Shown: positions 36,430-45,793, counted from the first letter of the stretch. The stretch is DNA of 64,000 nucleotides from Bacteroidota bacterium (GCA_029560875.1 JAKQKB010000091.1:1-64000), one strand, 5' to 3'. The notes: a model not told the origin generated them from the letters alone. Made by a program: numbers and translations.

Positions 36430-37077
36430 ATGGGTTTAAATAGATTCTTCCAAATTCTAGTTCCAAAGGATACCACATTCTATCCTCACTTTAAAATGGC
36501 CGCAGCCAATTTAGTTGACACATCGGTTCTGCTTTGCGATATGATGAAAGCGTCAAGTTGGGATGAGCGAATAAAGATTAAAGATCAAATAAAAGAATTG
36601 GAAAGGAAGGGTGATAATATGACCCATGAAATGTTTGATCTACTGAACCAATCATTTATTACACCCTTTGACAGGGAGGATATTCATGCCTTAATTTCAT
36701 CGATAGATGATGTGGTTGATTACATTAATGGTTCGGCTCAACGCATAATAATGTACAAACCACAGACAATTCCATCTGAATTTAATAAGTTGGCCGAATT
36801 AATCCACGAAGGAAGCATTTCCTTAAAATATGCTATTGACCATATTGAGGAAATTAAAAAGCCTGCAAAAATCAAAGAGGCTTGTATCAAGATAAATGAT
36901 ATCGAAAATTTGTCAGACGACATTTACCATCAAGGCATCTCACATCTATTCGAAAACGAAACCAACACAATTGAGTTAATTAAAAAGAAAGAAATACTTA
37001 TTGTTCTTGAAGAAGCTACTGATAAATTAGAGGATGCTTCAGATGTTTTGAAGTCAATTCTAATTAAACAAGCGTAA
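36430..37077 (+). CDS. DUF47 (PhoU-like) Pit accessory protein
   Basis: A 215-residue all-helical PhoU-like protein of the DUF47 family, which binds metal and modulates its partner Pit transporter. Two antiparallel three-helix bundles are visible, with KDQIKELERKGDNMTHEMFD and TPFDREDIHALISSIDDVVD in the first and ACIKINDIENLSDDIYHQGI in the second, both carrying the E/DxxxD metal-binding pattern. The pit gene starts 4 bases after its stop, a pairing that recurs widely, so it probably regulates phosphate uptake through Pit. Confidence 0.92.
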   Translation: MGLNRFFQILVPKDTTFYPHFKMAAANLVDTSVLLCDMMKASSWDERIKIKDQIKELERKGDNMTHEMFDLLNQSFITPFDREDIHALISSIDDVVDYINGSAQRIIMYKPQTIPSEFNKLAELIHEGSISLKYAIDHIEEIKKPAKIKEACIKINDIENLSDDIYHQGISHLFENETNTIELIKKKEILIVLEEATDKLEDASDVLKSILIKQA

Positions 37078-37081
37078 TTGT

Positions 37082-38071
37082 ATGACAGTTCTAGTAATTA
37101 CTATAATTGCAATTGCACTCATATATGATTTCCTAAATGGAATGAACGATGCGGCAAACTCTGTGGCCACGGTTGTTGCTACACGAGTGCTGTCCCCATT
37201 CATGGCAGTACTTTGGGCGGCTTTTTTCAATTTTGCAGCCTACTTTCTGTTTGGACTTCATATTGCCAATACCATGGGTAAAGGGATTGTAGACCCAACT
37301 ATTATTGAGCCTTGGTTTATATTCTCTGCACTTATTGGCGCAGCACTCTGGGTTTATATTTGTACTCATTTTGGACTACCTATAAGTGTATCTCATTCAC
37401 TAATTGGAGGTATGGTCGGCCCAGCGCTTTTCTTTCATGGTCCTAGTGCTGTAGTTGCTGCGGGAATAATAAAGGTATCGGTATTTATTATCCTTTCTCC
37501 CATCATTGGTTTTGTACTGGGGTATTTACTAATGGTTTTAACCTACTGGCTTTTGAGAAATAAGAAGCCGGGAAGTGTTGATCATTGGTTCCGTTATTTA
37601 CAGTTACTATCATCGGCATTCTTTAGTTTAGGTCATGGTGGAAACGATGCTCAAAAAACAATGGGAATTATTGCCGTTCTACTTTTCAGCACTGGTTATT
37701 TAGGTGCAGAGTTCTATGTTCCGCAATGGGTTGTATTCTCTTGTTACCTTGCAATAGGTTTAGGAACGTTAACAGGAGGATGGAAGGTAATTAAAACTAT
37801 GGGTGTAAACCTTACAGACTTAAAGCCTGTTCATGGTTTTAGCGCCGAAACGGCAGGAGCAATGACTTTGGCAATGTCTTCGTTTATGGGAATACCTGTA
37901 AGTACAACACATACCATCTCAGGAGCGATTATGGGTGTTGGAATAACCCGAAGAGTTTCTGCTGTTAGATGGAAGGTTGCTCAAGGGATTATTGGTGCCT
38001 GGATTATGACTATACCAATGACAATGGTAGTATCTGGATTACTATATCTGCTAATTAAGTTGTTTGTATAA
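37082..38071 (+). CDS. pit: Inorganic phosphate transporter, Pit family
   Basis: A 329-residue low-affinity phosphate/cation symporter with about ten membrane helices and an inverted repeat. The Pit signature GMNDAANSVATVVATRVLSP occurs near the N-terminus and its partner LGHGGNDAQKTMGI in the second half; PISVSHSLIGGM and PVSTTHTISGAI are the matched GxxST-like loops. It is the second gene of a DUF47-pit operon and is followed by a 13-bp terminator stem. Confidence 0.95.
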   Translation: MTVLVITIIAIALIYDFLNGMNDAANSVATVVATRVLSPFMAVLWAAFFNFAAYFLFGLHIANTMGKGIVDPTIIEPWFIFSALIGAALWVYICTHFGLPISVSHSLIGGMVGPALFFHGPSAVVAAGIIKVSVFIILSPIIGFVLGYLLMVLTYWLLRNKKPGSVDHWFRYLQLLSSAFFSLGHGGNDAQKTMGIIAVLLFSTGYLGAEFYVPQWVVFSCYLAIGLGTLTGGWKVIKTMGVNLTDLKPVHGFSAETAGAMTLAMSSFMGIPVSTTHTISGAIMGVGITRRVSAVRWKVAQGIIGAWIMTIPMTMVVSGLLYLLIKLFV

Positions 38072-38090
38072 AAGTTAGTTTGGAAGAATA

Positions 38091-38122
38091 AAAGAAGCCA
38101 TAACTGCGTTATGGCTTCTTTT
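38091..38122. terminator. Bidirectional terminator between pit and porQ
   Basis: A perfect 13-bp stem, AAAGAAGCCATAA (38091-38103) and TTATGGCTTCTTT (38109-38121), with a CTGCG loop and T-rich tails in both directions. It overlaps the porQ stop codon and ends both convergent transcripts. Confidence 0.9.
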
Positions 38123-39173
38123 ATTTGACATTGAACAACTTTGATAAATCAGTTGTAATTGTAAAATGGTTGGTGGCTCCTGCTAAATGAAGCCTTGCTC
38201 TACTAAAGTTAATATGGAATTTTGAAATTTTAACCCCGATGCCCCAACTAAAACCAACAGAGGAAACCTTTTCCTGAATTTTAAGTTCATTCCTGCGCTG
38301 ATAATTATACCCAAAACGCAAATAGAAATTACGAATTGGAACGAATTCTGCGCCTAAAATTACGTGGCTAATAATTTCTTTCCCTATCTTCTCCATAGCT
38401 CCATCCGATTTCTTTTCGGATTCGTCAAACACCGACTCCTCTGTAAAATCATCAGTTTTATAGTAAAGGCTCATATTCTGCAACTGCTGGAACGTAATTA
38501 CAAATCGAAATGGAGCATGAGCAAGTTTCTTGCTAACACCTGCAATAATTTCAAACGGCAAAGGCTCGTAAGTTCCTGGGGTGTACGATTTAATCATTGA
38601 ACCTACATTCTTAAATATCAATCCTGCTGAGAACAGCCCATTATCGGAACGATAACTACCAGCAAAATCTAATGCAACACCCCAGGAGGTGTAACTCTCC
38701 AAGTGAGAATAAATTGGCTTAAAACTAACGCCAACGCTAAAGCAAGTGTCAATTATTCTGGAGTACGAAATGCTAAATGCCATTTCCGAAGCAGTGAATG
38801 TTCCATTCTGAACTCCAGTCTCATCAGCTCTAAGGAACGAACCATAGCCGATCCTTTGCCCACCAATTGCCAAAGTCCCCAATTTCGGAATATTTCGGGC
38901 ATAGGAAAAAGTCACATAATTAATGTCGGAAAAGTAATTAATGTATGATAGGGTTAAACTATTATGCATACTCGAATCGAGCATCGATGGATTTTGCGCT
39001 ACCAACGATAAATCAGGCTCATCCAATGCAACAACCTTTCCGCCCAGCGCAGTTGCACGAGACGAGGTTGGCAACCCCAAAAACTGATAGGTGCCACGCC
39101 CACTAACCTGAGCTAATAGGAAGTTTGCGGTCAGTCCAAGAAATATTGATATTAAAAAGAATCGTCTCAGCAT
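38121..39173 (-). CDS. porQ: Type IX secretion system protein PorQ
   Basis: A 350-residue outer-membrane protein with a signal peptide (about 1-22, FLLAQ) and a beta-barrel-like remainder. PorQ hallmarks are GRGTYQFLGLPTSSRATALG and DLSLVAQNPSMLD near the N-terminus and the C-terminal barrel strands ending LSKLFNVK. PorQ works with PorU, PorV and PorZ in the attachment complex that links type IX cargo to LPS. I start at ATG 39173: a longer frame from 39221 would put 16 unconserved residues before the signal peptide. It supports a functional T9SS with the CHU_C protein at 16.7 kb as possible cargo. Confidence 0.92.
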   Translation of the reverse strand: MLRRFFLISIFLGLTANFLLAQVSGRGTYQFLGLPTSSRATALGGKVVALDEPDLSLVAQNPSMLDSSMHNSLTLSYINYFSDINYVTFSYARNIPKLGTLAIGGQRIGYGSFLRADETGVQNGTFTASEMAFSISYSRIIDTCFSVGVSFKPIYSHLESYTSWGVALDFAGSYRSDNGLFSAGLIFKNVGSMIKSYTPGTYEPLPFEIIAGVSKKLAHAPFRFVITFQQLQNMSLYYKTDDFTEESVFDESEKKSDGAMEKIGKEIISHVILGAEFVPIRNFYLRFGYNYQRRNELKIQEKVSSVGFSWGIGVKISKFHINFSRARLHLAGATNHFTITTDLSKLFNVK

Positions 39174-39262
39174 TGGAATAATATAACTGTAAAAAAATCG
39201 GCTAACAATAGTAAAACACACAAATCAGCAAAATATTGTCAACCTCAACAAACAATGTTTCA

Positions 39263-40243
39263 CTATACGGCACTTGCCGAGTAAACATCTGAGTTCGATT
39301 TAAACTGGGAAATAAACCCCTCGCTCACAACCACATTAATGGCCTCGGGCAAAATTGTAAAACGGAATGGCGATTCGCCCAACGATTCACCATCGGCCTC
39401 TAGTTTAATGGGAGGCTCGCTCTTTATTTCGATAACCGAACCTCGGTAACTTGATATTTTTGGGTGATTTAGTATTGAACCATTGTAAAGCCTATGAATA
39501 TTCTTGATAACGCCTAGTTTACTAATCTTCTTAATTAGTGTGATATCATATAAGCCATCGTTGGCTATTGCATTAGGAACTTGCATCATACCAGCACCAT
39601 TAAAACGCCCTATTCCCAAAGTTAAGCTAAATGCACTCTCCTGAACATTGGCTCCATCTACCGAAACATTAACTTTAGTATGATGATAGCCCAGCAATGC
39701 CTTAAGCAAGCTTAGTATATAAAGGACAGCACCTCTCCTACCCAAATCCTTAAGCCGATTGGTACGTTGTGCCACTTCGGCATCGAACCCAATACCCGCA
39801 GCATTAACAAAATAACGGCTGTGCTGTACCATCGATTCCCAGTACTCTACCTTACCAACGTCCTGCTTAAACACATATTCAGACTTTATTGCCTTAACGC
39901 ACTCCTCGTATCCAAGCGGAATATCGTACATCCTAAACCAGTCGTTACCTGTACCAACGGCAATAACCCCTACAACAATCTCCAGCGGAGAAAACTTCTT
40001 CTGAATGAAAATCCCATTAACAACTTCGTTAAGCGTACCATCGCCTCCAACGGCAACAATCTTCTTATAGCCATTATTAATGGCCTTTACGGCAATCTCT
40101 ACAGCATGATGCTTATGCTCGGTAAAAGCATAGTCGAACTCAACCTCATAGGCCTTGAGCAATGCTTCAATTGTAGGCCAATCAACCTTTCCCTTGCCAC
40201 CACCTGCACGGGGATTGACCACTATAAACCAACTATTTTTCAA
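39263..40243 (-). CDS. Diacylglycerol kinase/YegS-type lipid kinase
   Basis: A 326-residue protein of the DAGK catalytic (LCB5/YegS) family, which phosphorylates diacylglycerol or another lipid using ATP. Visible are VVNPRAGGGKGK (8-19), the nucleotide-binding VGGDGTLNEV (65-74), GVIAVGTGNDWFR and the C-terminal IKLEADGESLGESPF. The start appears to be TTG 40243, since the frame has no ATG before an upstream stop; a -7 box lies about 33 bases further upstream. Confidence 0.9.
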   Translation of the reverse strand: MKNSWFIVVNPRAGGGKGKVDWPTIEALLKAYEVEFDYAFTEHKHHAVEIAVKAINNGYKKIVAVGGDGTLNEVVNGIFIQKKFSPLEIVVGVIAVGTGNDWFRMYDIPLGYEECVKAIKSEYVFKQDVGKVEYWESMVQHSRYFVNAAGIGFDAEVAQRTNRLKDLGRRGAVLYILSLLKALLGYHHTKVNVSVDGANVQESAFSLTLGIGRFNGAGMMQVPNAIANDGLYDITLIKKISKLGVIKNIHRLYNGSILNHPKISSYRGSVIEIKSEPPIKLEADGESLGESPFRFTILPEAINVVVSEGFISQFKSNSDVYSASAV

Positions 40244-40276
40244 TAACTTAAAATTTATGCATCGAGTTTATGGGTG

Positions 40277-40284
40277 CAAATATA
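40277..40284 (-). promoter_or_regulatory. -7 box TATATTTG of the lipid kinase gene
   Basis: Exact TAnnTTTG match on the minus strand, about 33 bases upstream of the TTG start at 40243. Confidence 0.5.
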
Positions 40285-40436
40285 ATACATTGAATTAAAT
40301 AGACGTTTGTGTGTAAAATTTACCCAAGGATATTCAAAAAGATTTTCTATTTTTGCGGATGCTGAGGGTTTAAACGAATTGTTAATAACCTGTTAGTAAC
40401 AAGCCAATTTTTGTTCATATTCAAAACGTTTGGAGC

Positions 40437-40468
40437 TTTGATTGGTAAATTTAGGATGTGTATTTTTG
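40437..40468 (+). promoter_or_regulatory. parA promoter
   Basis: TTTG (40437-40440) and TATTTTTG (40461-40468) are separated by 20 bases, the best -33/-7 pair seen in the window. The parA ATG at 40493 follows after 24 bases. Confidence 0.65.
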
Positions 40469-40492
40469 ACCCCTGTTTAAAAACCATACAAA

Positions 40493-41293
40493 ATGGCAAA
40501 AGTAATTGCATTAGCAAACCAAAAAGGCGGAGTAGGTAAAACCACTTCGGCCATCAATCTTGCAGCTAGCTTAGCGGTTCTTGAGAAAAAAGTTCTGCTT
40601 ATAGATGCTGACCCCCAGGCTAACGCCACTTCAGGAACTGGTTTCGACTTAAGAAACATCAAGACAAGCATTTACGAATGCATGGTTGACGAAGTTAACC
40701 CCAAAGACATCATTTTAAATAGCGAAATTAAGGGATTAGATTTAATTCCCTCACATATAGACCTAGTAGGTGCTGAGATTGAAATGCTCAATATGCCTAA
40801 CCGTGAGAAAATTCTTAAAGGTGTTATTGAGAAAGTAAAGGACGATTACGATTTTGTACTTATCGACTGCTCTCCTTCACTTGGACTTATCACAGTTAAC
40901 GCACTTAGCGCGGCCGATTCTGTAATTATTCCAGTACAGTGCGAGTACTTTGCGCTAGAAGGGCTTGGAAAACTTTTGAATACAATCAAAATTATTCAAA
41001 CCCGGTTAAACCCAGAGTTACAAATTGAGGGCTTTTTACTTACCATGTACGATGCCCGCTTACGCCTATCAAACCAAGTAGTTGAAGAGGTTAAGAAACA
41101 CTTCCAGCAAATGGTGTTCGAGACCATTATTCAACGTAACATCAAGTTAAGTGAAGCTCCAAGTTATGGCAAGCCTGTAATTCTATACGATGCAGCATCA
41201 ACTGGCTCTGCTAACTATATCAACTTAGCTCGCGAACTACTGCAAAAAAACAATATGACCAGCATCGATTACAAGGTGGCTGAACAGCAATAA
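40493..41293 (+). CDS. parA: Chromosome partitioning ATPase ParA/Soj
   Basis: Walker-type ATPase that positions the chromosome origin with ParB. The 266-residue protein has the deviant Walker A KGGVGKTT (11-18) with the signature lysine, Walker A' LLIDADPQAN and VLIDCSPSLGLITVNAL. It lacks an N-terminal helix-turn-helix, like chromosomal rather than plasmid ParA. It opens the parA-parB-DUF5683-mltD series, a gene order that is conserved in Bacteroidetes. Confidence 0.96.
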   Translation: MAKVIALANQKGGVGKTTSAINLAASLAVLEKKVLLIDADPQANATSGTGFDLRNIKTSIYECMVDEVNPKDIILNSEIKGLDLIPSHIDLVGAEIEMLNMPNREKILKGVIEKVKDDYDFVLIDCSPSLGLITVNALSAADSVIIPVQCEYFALEGLGKLLNTIKIIQTRLNPELQIEGFLLTMYDARLRLSNQVVEEVKKHFQQMVFETIIQRNIKLSEAPSYGKPVILYDAASTGSANYINLARELLQKNNMTSIDYKVAEQQ

Positions 41294-41317
41294 TACATAA
41301 GGCAGGAGAATTTAGAT

Positions 41318-42223
41318 ATGTCAAAAAAAATGGCTTTAGGAAGGGGATTAGGAGCACTTATAGAGGATGCATCAACTGACTCTACCAGAAGTGGCAATGA
41401 GGAAACCGTTAAGCACGTTGTTAAGGAGTTAGTTAACGAGATTGATGTTGAGAAAATTGACATCAACCCATACCAACCACGTACCAATTTCGATGAAACT
41501 GCGCTAAAGGAATTATCGGAATCGATACTAAAACTTGGGGTGATACAACCCATTACCGTTCGCGCAATTAACGGAAGGTATCAACTTATCTCTGGAGAGC
41601 GTAGGCTAAGGGCAGTAAAGCTCGCTGGACTTAAAACTATTCCTGCATTTACTCGCACCGCCGACGACCAAGGTATGTTGGAAATGGCTCTGGTGGAAAA
41701 TATTCAACGCGAAGACCTCAACGCTATTGAGGTTGCCATTAGCTACCAACGTTTAATTGACGAGTGCTCGCTAACACAGGAAACACTTGCCGACAGGGTT
41801 GGAAAGAAAAGAGCGACTGTAACAAACTACTTGCGCTTGCTAAGATTACCCGCCGAAATACAAATTGGTATTAGTGAGTTTAAAATCTCCATGGGACATG
41901 CTAGAGCGCTTGTAAATGTTGACGACGTTAAACTTCAGCTTGATATATACAACAAGATAATAAACGAAGACCTTTCTGTTCGCCGGGTTGAGGAGTTGGT
42001 TAGAGACTCCCAGAACCACAAGCCACAAAAAGAGTCCAAAGCAAAACCAAGCGCTAACCTAGCCGAATCGGAAGTAGTGCTTCGTGAGCACCTTACCAAC
42101 AAGTTAGGCTTACGTGCCGATGTTAAACCTGGTGGAAAAGGCGACGGAAAAATTGTTATATCGTACAATAATTCCGAGGAACTAGATGTTATTCTTGAGA
42201 AGTTTATTAGAATTGAGGAGTAA
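41318..42223 (+). CDS. parB: Chromosome partitioning protein ParB
   Basis: CTP-dependent clamp that loads at parS and spreads. The 301-residue protein has the N-terminal ParA-activating segment (KKMALGRGLGALIEDAS), the ParB/Srx CTPase domain with PYQPRTNFDE and the signature GERRLRAV (93-100), a helix-turn-helix (ETLADRVGKKRATVTNYLRL) and a C-terminal dimerisation region (VILEKFIRIEE). No complete parS was seen in the window. Confidence 0.96.
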   Translation: MSKKMALGRGLGALIEDASTDSTRSGNEETVKHVVKELVNEIDVEKIDINPYQPRTNFDETALKELSESILKLGVIQPITVRAINGRYQLISGERRLRAVKLAGLKTIPAFTRTADDQGMLEMALVENIQREDLNAIEVAISYQRLIDECSLTQETLADRVGKKRATVTNYLRLLRLPAEIQIGISEFKISMGHARALVNVDDVKLQLDIYNKIINEDLSVRRVEELVRDSQNHKPQKESKAKPSANLAESEVVLREHLTNKLGLRADVKPGGKGDGKIVISYNNSEELDVILEKFIRIEE

Positions 42224-42299
42224 ACTCTAATCCCAAAGCACTAAAAGCCCCAAGGATTTGAAGACTAAAGCTTTTATAAGTATTATAGGCCGACATTCC

Positions 42300-43169
42300 A
42301 TGAAAAGATTGTCGGCCATTCTGATTTTTCTACTCGGCTTTACTTGCGCAGCATTCCCACAAGTTGTTGAAAAAAGTAAAGTTCCTCCTAAGGATTACTC
42401 TGCCCGAATTTGGCTTGTTTCCCACATAGCCCCAGGCTACGGACAGGTTGTTAACAAGGATTACTGGAAAATTCCTGTATTCTATGGAGGCATGGGTAGC
42501 ATGCTCTATTTAGGGATTAATGCCAACCAAAACTACCAGCATAGGCTGAGAGTTTACAATATGGCATCGGATTTATCGCCCGATAAGGAGTACCTAAAGC
42601 AACGAGTGGTTGAACAGCGAAACACTCGCAACCTATACTATGCAGCAGCTGGCGCTTTTTACCTTGCCAGTGTGGTTGATGCCGTTTACTGTTATAATGA
42701 CAAAAAGCACTCCCCTGCAGCAGCAACAATATTCTCGACACTTGTTCCTGGACTTGGGCAAGTTTATAACAAAAAGTACTGGAAAGTGCCTATTATTTAC
42801 GGAGGATTATCCACCTTTTATTTTATTGCCAACTGGAACAACAGAGGCTATACCCGCTTCAAAACAGCCTTGAAATATAAAATTGACGACGACCCCAACA
42901 CCGTTGACGAATTCAACGGAGAACGTACTGCCGATGAGTTGCGGTATTACATGAATGCCTACCGTCGTAATCGAGATATGTCTATTTTAGGATTATCAGC
43001 AGTTTATATACTAAATATACTCGATGCCAACGTGGACGCCCACCTTTACGATTGGAATGTGGATGACGATTTAGGCATTAGGGTTGAACCTACCGTAGTA
43101 AATGCTGAGGCAGCCATGAATGGTTCCAGTGCCCCTGTTTTCGGACTATCCTGCAAGTTTACCTTTTAA
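42300..43169 (+). CDS. DUF5683 membrane protein with internal duplication
   Basis: A 289-residue exported/membrane protein of the DUF5683 family, unknown in function but typically located next to parAB in Bacteroidetes. A signal peptide (about 1-21) is followed by two copies of a unit: SHIAPGYGQVVNKDYWKIPV and STLVPGLGQVYNKKYWKVPI, each followed by a glycine-rich membrane segment, then a charged loop and a last helix. I use ATG 42300, which opens the signal peptide; the in-frame TTG at 42258 adds an unconserved leader. A link to cell division or envelope assembly is plausible from location only. Confidence 0.85.
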   Translation: MKRLSAILIFLLGFTCAAFPQVVEKSKVPPKDYSARIWLVSHIAPGYGQVVNKDYWKIPVFYGGMGSMLYLGINANQNYQHRLRVYNMASDLSPDKEYLKQRVVEQRNTRNLYYAAAGAFYLASVVDAVYCYNDKKHSPAAATIFSTLVPGLGQVYNKKYWKVPIIYGGLSTFYFIANWNNRGYTRFKTALKYKIDDDPNTVDEFNGERTADELRYYMNAYRRNRDMSILGLSAVYILNILDANVDAHLYDWNVDDDLGIRVEPTVVNAEAAMNGSSAPVFGLSCKFTF

Positions 43170-43220
43170 TTTAGTGGAATATTAAGAGTATTATTTGCTT
43201 TTATTAAAACAACCATACTA

Positions 43221-43228
43221 TATTTGTT
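43221..43228 (+). promoter_or_regulatory. -7 box TATATTTG of the mltD gene
   Basis: Exact TAnnTTTG match, 34 bases upstream of ATG 43263, suggesting that mltD has a promoter of its own besides the parAB read-through. Confidence 0.5.
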
Positions 43229-43262
43229 GATTAGAAATTTAACCAACTGAAAACCTTAACCT

Positions 43263-44594
43263 ATGAGGAATTTATTTATTGTATGCTTGCTGATGCTTAC
43301 CTTTATTGGTATTAAGGCACAAAATAACACTCAAAACTCAGCAGACACAATACTAATTGATACAATTTTAGACGAAGAAATTAATGGCAACCTCGACAGC
43401 CTATTAAATCTTTGGTATGTTCAACAATCAATAGACTCTAACAACTTAGTAACAGGCATTGAGAGCGACAGTATTGGCCTAGCAGACTACCCTGATTCTT
43501 TTTACTTAAAGCGATTACAAAACATTAATTCTCTAATAGAGTTACCATACAATCATATTGTCAAAAACTTCATTAGAGCCTATACACAAAGGAAGAAAGA
43601 CCAAGTTGAGGTAATGCTTGGCCTTACAGATTACTACTTCCCAATTTTTGAGGAAATACTTGACCAATACCAATTACCCCAAGAATTAAGATTTTTGCCA
43701 GTAATAGAGTCTGCACTAAATCCTAGAGCCGTATCGCGTGCTGGAGCAACAGGGCTTTGGCAGTTCATGTACGGAACAGGCAGAATGTACAACCTTACGG
43801 TTAACTCTTATGTTGATGAGCGCCGCGACCCAATTGCCGCCAGCCATGCCGCTGCCCGATTCCTTAAAGATTTATACTCAATATACAAGGATTGGACATT
43901 GGTTATTGCAGCCTACAACTGTGGCCCAGGAAATGTTAACAAGGCCATTCGTCGCTCTGGCGGTAAGCGCAACTACTGGGATATTTACTACTACCTACCC
44001 CGCGAAACGCGCGGCTATGTTCCTGCCTTTATAGCGGCAAACTACACCTATTATTATCATCGCGACCATAACATTAAACCTCAACCCATAAACATTCCTC
44101 CAACCACTGACACTTTAATGGTTAAGGATATGCTGCACCTACAACAGGTAGCAGAGGTTCTTGACCTCCCAATAAACTTACTTCGCGATTTGAACCCTCA
44201 GTATAAAATGGATATTATCCCCGCAAAGGACAGGTCGTTCATTTTGCGACTTCCTCTTGATGCTGTAGGGGATTACATCGATAAGGAAAAGGAGATATTT
44301 GCATACAAGGATAGCGTTTTCTTCAATCCAAAAAACGCAATTACACCTTCACGTTTCAACGCATCGTACCAGTACGATGTACCTCCTGGGTCAATTCGTT
44401 ATGTTTACAGGGTAAAAGAGGGTGATGTTCTGGGTAAAATTGCTGAGCACCATGGCGTTTCCGTTGGGCAACTTCGCTCATGGAATAACATCCGTCGGAA
44501 CCTCATAAGGGTAGGTCAAAAGTTGATTATTTACATCCCTGAGAGAACCGCAAATAAAATGGGGATAAAGGGAGAAAAAAGCAAAACATCTTAA
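43263..44594 (+). CDS. mltD: Membrane-bound lytic murein transglycosylase D
   Basis: Cleaves peptidoglycan glycan strands, releasing 1,6-anhydro products. The 443-residue protein has a signal peptide (1-20), an SLT domain with catalytic Glu149 in PVIESALNPRA, the motif GATGLWQFMYGTGR, and VIAAYNCGPGNVNKAI, then a LysM domain at about 380-430 (YRVKEGDVLGKIAEHHGVS) for wall binding. It lacks a lipobox, so despite the name it is probably secreted to the periplasm. It follows DUF5683 in the par cluster. Confidence 0.93.
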   Translation: MRNLFIVCLLMLTFIGIKAQNNTQNSADTILIDTILDEEINGNLDSLLNLWYVQQSIDSNNLVTGIESDSIGLADYPDSFYLKRLQNINSLIELPYNHIVKNFIRAYTQRKKDQVEVMLGLTDYYFPIFEEILDQYQLPQELRFLPVIESALNPRAVSRAGATGLWQFMYGTGRMYNLTVNSYVDERRDPIAASHAAARFLKDLYSIYKDWTLVIAAYNCGPGNVNKAIRRSGGKRNYWDIYYYLPRETRGYVPAFIAANYTYYYHRDHNIKPQPINIPPTTDTLMVKDMLHLQQVAEVLDLPINLLRDLNPQYKMDIIPAKDRSFILRLPLDAVGDYIDKEKEIFAYKDSVFFNPKNAITPSRFNASYQYDVPPGSIRYVYRVKEGDVLGKIAEHHGVSVGQLRSWNNIRRNLIRVGQKLIIYIPERTANKMGIKGEKSKTS

Positions 44595-44605
44595 TTTCAA
44601 CACCA

Positions 44606-45163
44606 ATGAAAATTGCACATTTTACACTTTGTTTAGCAATTCTCCTATCAAGTTGTACCTCACCAAAAAGCACTACTCAGGAATCGTTTAAACAAGGAAA
44701 TAACTTTGCTTTTGTTGAGTACTACCAAACATCGGAAGCAAAAGTAATAAGCGGCACAATACCATCGGGGAAAAGAATTGACTCTCCAACCTACCACTAC
44801 AGCAAAGAAAATGGGACAATAGAATCGCACAGGAACCTATCGTTCATCACTGACACTGTAATTCTCGTTTTAGGTACTGGAAAGATATTGAAAGGGGCGG
44901 CAGGTAGCGGTGTATCATCTTTGCTTGTAGGAACAAGCAACCTTCCCCTATCGTATGGCGAACTTAAAATTATTGCTGTTAGCAAAGAAAATGTAAAAGT
45001 TGAGTTCAAAGGCGAGAAAATAACAATTTCCACAAACTCAAAATGGGAAAAATCAACCGAGTATAACGATACAATTAACGACCAATCAGCAATTCTAAAA
45101 AGGACTATAACCGATAGAATTAGTTTTTATGGATTTATCCCAAAGGATAGTTTAAAAAATTAA
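44606..45163 (+). CDS. Predicted lipoprotein of unknown function
   Basis: A 185-residue protein with a lipoprotein signal: hydrophobic stretch then LLSSC with Cys17 lipidated. The mature part has a glycine-rich middle (GTGKILKGAAGSGVSSLLVG) that could be a short hydrophobic hairpin, and a strand-rich C-terminus. No family was recognised. It begins 11 bases after mltD, which suggests cotranscription; in related genomes a relA/spoT-type gene often occupies this place. Confidence 0.7.
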   Translation: MKIAHFTLCLAILLSSCTSPKSTTQESFKQGNNFAFVEYYQTSEAKVISGTIPSGKRIDSPTYHYSKENGTIESHRNLSFITDTVILVLGTGKILKGAAGSGVSSLLVGTSNLPLSYGELKIIAVSKENVKVEFKGEKITISTNSKWEKSTEYNDTINDQSAILKRTITDRISFYGFIPKDSLKN

Positions 45164-45230
45164 ATCCAAACATCTGTGTTGTTTTGGCACACAAATTGAA
45201 ACCTCGCTAATAAACCAAAACTTTAATCGT

Positions 45231-45770
45231 ATGAAAAAAATTATTACCCTAATGCTTCTTGCAATTATTGCTATACCTTCCATTGCGCAAGAATCAAATG
45301 AATCTGAAGAAAAAAATGTTCTAAAAGTTAATACCCTTAGCTTAATTATTGGAACTGGATCTATCTTTTACGAAAGGGAATTTACCGATAACCTTTCTGG
45401 ACAAATGGGTGTTGCTTACCTAAACTACAAAATTGAAGACGCAAAATTCACAGGTTTAATCCTTACTCCTGAGATGCGTTTCTACCCAAAGCAGAATGCA
45501 ATTGATGGTTTCTACATTGCACCCTATGTACGCTATCAAAATTTCAGTATTGAAGGAGACAATGGGAAAGGCACCTACTCAAACATAGGTGGCGGAGTTG
45601 CTTTTGGTCGTCAATGGATAACCAAATCAGGATTTACAATGGATTTATTCTTTGGAGGGCATTATGGCTCAGGAAAAGTTGAAGTTGAGTCTGGTACTGA
45701 AGATTTTGACACTGCGAAATTTGATGGATTTAGAACCAGAATTGGATTTGCAATAGGTTTTGCATTCTAG
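45231..45770 (+). CDS. Small outer-membrane beta-barrel protein
   Basis: A 179-residue exported protein: signal peptide 1-19 (IAIPSIAQ), then alternating strands with aromatic girdle residues and a C-terminal aromatic (GFAIGFAF), the pattern of an eight-stranded barrel or DUF3575-like protein. The segment LTPEMRFYPKQNAIDGFYIA is typical of DUF3575 proteins of Bacteroidetes. The function is unknown. A strong terminator follows. Confidence 0.78.
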   Translation: MKKIITLMLLAIIAIPSIAQESNESEEKNVLKVNTLSLIIGTGSIFYEREFTDNLSGQMGVAYLNYKIEDAKFTGLILTPEMRFYPKQNAIDGFYIAPYVRYQNFSIEGDNGKGTYSNIGGGVAFGRQWITKSGFTMDLFFGGHYGSGKVEVESGTEDFDTAKFDGFRTRIGFAIGFAF

Positions 45771-45793
45771 TAATTGCTTCCTCAAACATACTT

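Noticed and set aside
39254-39270. TGTTTCAC, half of the parS consensus TGTTTCACGTGAAACA, 1.2 kb from parA
   Set aside because: The second half (GTGAAACA) is missing; the following bases are TATACGGC, so this is most likely chance.
42258-42299. N-terminal extension of the DUF5683 protein from TTG 42258
   Set aside because: The extra 14 residues precede a standard signal peptide that begins at ATG 42300.
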